Shown here: positions 50,368 through 51,707 of the stretch, in pieces
Layout of the letters: each line of letters opens with the position of its first letter
Numbering within the stretch: the stretch's first letter is position 1
Source of the DNA: Lacticigenium naphthae DSM 19658
GTDB taxonomy: Bacteria > Bacillota > Bacilli > Lactobacillales > Carnobacteriaceae_A
Assembly: GCF_000425865.1 (NCBI RefSeq)
Contig: NZ_AUEG01000013.1
Span: 1-51,707 of the forward strand
Length of the DNA: 51,707 bases
Direction of reading: 5' to 3'
Translations under genes and position numbers: made by a program
The notes under the pieces: model-generated
Seen by the model: only the letters and a program-made list of their open reading frames with translations
Databases searched by the model: none
Told to the model about the DNA's origin: nothing

Positions 50368-51125
50368 TTGCTTTTGGTGCATTTTTGAAAAAGGAAAGTT
50401 TTGAGTTGCTCCGTTCATACAAGGGTTTCTTATTTCTGACCTTGTTTACTTTTTTGGGCATTTTGAGTCCATTATCAGCTGCGTTCATGCCGGATCTGAT
50501 TGCCGAGTTCTTACCAGAAAATATTGAATTGATCTTGCCAGAACCGGTCGCGTTAGACTCCTGGTTACAATTTCATAAAAACATTACACAGATAGGATAC
50601 GTCTTCTTAGTCATCGCCTGGAGCAATACTTTTGTGAAAGAAAAAGGGCCACTCGTATTGCTCGTAACAAAAGGATTGAAGCGACCAGTCGTATTCTTTT
50701 CTAAATACATTATGGCGAGCGCAGTCTGGACAGTGAGCTATCTCGTGGGGGCAGTGATCACTGCTGGCTATACGTACTATTATTTTACCGATACCTGGCA
50801 AACAGCTGGATTAGTGTGGGGACTAGCCGGAGTTTACCTCTTTGGGCTATGGTTGCTTGCTTTTCTCTTTTTAGGAGCGGTGCTGTTTGATTCTACATTT
50901 GGCGCTCTCGCCTGGACAGGAGGGGGAGTGGTGTTATTGTTCTTCTTAGAATTATTTGTCACACTGGCCAAATGGAGTCCTTTAAAAGTAGTGACAAGTT
51001 TCACGGAAACATACCAGGCAGGAGGAATCACGACTGAATGGAAACAGAGTGCGATCGTAGTTGTGATTAGTAGCATATTCTTCCTCGTCATAGCACCCAT
51101 ACTGTATAAAAAGAAAGAACTATAA
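50364..51125 (+). CDS. ABC-2 type permease, YxlG-like
   Basis: The 253-residue membrane protein has about six helices (near 20-42, 78-95, 115-140, 150-170, 175-200 and 230-248) and the ABC-2 layout with a long first outside loop. ATG 50364 is chosen since TTGGAGGTG precedes it and it overlaps the ATPase stop as ATGA. The longer frame from 50319 lies inside the ATPase. It forms the membrane part of the exporter with the ATPase. The PLDc_N protein may be an accessory subunit. Confidence 0.82.
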   Translation: MIAFGAFLKKESFELLRSYKGFLFLTLFTFLGILSPLSAAFMPDLIAEFLPENIELILPEPVALDSWLQFHKNITQIGYVFLVIAWSNTFVKEKGPLVLLVTKGLKRPVVFFSKYIMASAVWTVSYLVGAVITAGYTYYYFTDTWQTAGLVWGLAGVYLFGLWLLAFLFLGAVLFDSTFGALAWTGGGVVLLFFLELFVTLAKWSPLKVVTSFTETYQAGGITTEWKQSAIVVVISSIFFLVIAPILYKKKEL

Positions 51126-51163
51126 AAAATAGGTCGATTGATTCCGAATTGACTAAACGTAGG

Positions 51164-51345
51164 AAGAAGAGAGTGGGACAAAAAACGTTCAGACCCGAAT
51201 AAAACTCCGCATACTGTATCCGTAAGCCACTAAAGTGTCAACGGATACAGCAACTGGAGCGGATACTCGAAAGATAGTCATAGACTATCGAAGAGTGTTC
51301 GTGAAGTGGCTGTCGGGTCTGTTTTTTGGAGCACGTTTTAGAAAG
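51164..51345 (-). repeat. dispersed intergenic repeat, copy 4 (inverted relative to copy 1)
   Basis: Nearly identical to the reverse complement of copy 1 over both halves, with an extra 50-base insert near 51200-51250 that forms its own hairpin (TGTATCCGT/ACGGATACA). Ends GGAGCACGTTTTAGAAAG. The stem CAGACCCGA/TCGGGTCTG followed by TTTTTT would terminate the ABC operon. Confidence 0.85.
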
Positions 51346-51364
51346 GAATATTTGGAAAATGATT

Positions 51365-51396
51365 AGAGGCTGGGACTTTTGTCCCAGCCTCTTCTT
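51365..51396 (+). terminator. terminator preceding the group II intron
   Basis: A perfect 12-base-pair stem AGAGGCTGGGAC/GTCCCAGCCTCT with a TTTT loop. The downstream T-run is interrupted (CTTCTTG) and ends at the intron boundary. Confidence 0.88.
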
Positions 51397-51400
51397 CTTG

Positions 51401-51707
51401 GTGCGCCCGGCATGGGTGACAACTTGGTGGTGAAAGTCCACTACAGACTTGGCAGTAGGAACTGTTAGCGAAAGTCAAGGGTGTCCGCCGTGAGGCGGAA
51501 TCTGAAGGAAGACGGACGCAAATGCTTGCACTGACGAACAGAAACTTCATACAAAGGCTGAATCAGGACGGATGAGCTTGCCAAACAAAGCGAAGTCCGA
51601 TACTGCCCGAATCCTGTACAGTAAATGGAGCAGTGACATGAGCAGAAGGTTGTCGTTCTTACCCGGGGAGGTCTCGTCAGCGCTTAGTAGTAACAACGAA
51701 TGGCGAG
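51401..51707 (+). mobile_element. group IIC intron, 5' part (cut by window edge)
   Basis: Begins with the intron 5' sequence GTGCGCCCGGCATGGGTG. It continues with segments of domain I of bacterial class C introns that I recognise from the Oceanobacillus iheyensis intron: CAAGGGTGTCCG, GGAATCTGAAGGAAG, GAACAGAAACTTCATA, GGATGAGCTTGCC and TTCTTACCCGGGGAGGTCT. It starts five bases after a terminator stem, the known target of class C introns. The reverse transcriptase gene, domain V and the 3' end should lie to the right of the window. Whether the element is intact cannot be judged. Confidence 0.92.

Overview
The window comes from an AT-rich, low-GC Gram-positive chromosome. Strong GGAGG ribosome sites, TTGACA-17-TATAAT-type promoters, CcpA-like cre sites and the gene content point to the Lactobacillales. 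A Carnobacteriaceae- or Enterococcaceae-like host is my best guess, by inference only. I see no rRNA, tRNA, CRISPR array or prophage.

Layout. (1) 1-915: a dispersed intergenic repeat and a minus-strand polysaccharide deacetylase. (2) 1240-9080: a complete branched-chain 2-oxoacid operon (ptb, buk, bkdD, bkdA, bkdB, bkdC) ending in a leucine/valine dehydrogenase, so branched-chain amino acids can be deaminated, converted to acyl-CoA and cashed in as ATP plus branched-chain acids. (3) 9139-12522: a short UvrA-like ATPase facing a regulator made of two fused MerR domains. (4) 12694-19228: small metabolic and membrane genes (DUF2207 protein, FMN reductase, DUF3267 zincin, PgeF, thioesterase, acetyltransferase, SDR). 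(5) 19403-31897: a hexuronate regulon. A TRAP transporter imports the acid and an IclR regulator sits in the middle. kdgA-uxaC-uxuA-uxuB-fbp-kdgK carry glucuronate to pyruvate plus glyceraldehyde-3-phosphate, with a class III fructose bisphosphatase built in for gluconeogenesis; glycerate kinase follows. The two operons and the regulator share promoter architecture and a GTGAAAC operator core. (6) 31961-41730: an oxidoreductase, an OFA-type MFS carrier, a GIY-YIG/DUF2075 helicase coupled to a MazG-like pyrophosphohydrolase, a duplicated lipoprotein, NhaC, a nitroreductase, a metallophosphoesterase and an acetyltransferase. (7) 41761-43380: a trp leader peptide with a five-segment attenuator upstream of an orphan trpB. 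(8) 43381-51125: a GGACACTCA-rich structured spacer, aldo/keto reductase, amino-acid permease, cutC, a tandem 119-bp repeat, RNase HI and an XRE regulator with a YxlEFG-like ABC system. (9) 51164-51707: an inverted copy of the dispersed repeat, a terminator, and the 5' part of a group IIC intron cut by the window edge.

The best candidates for something undescribed are the trp attenuator with its orphan trpB, the helicase-MazG pair, the fused double-MerR regulator beside the UvrA-like ATPase, and three unexplained non-coding repeat families.
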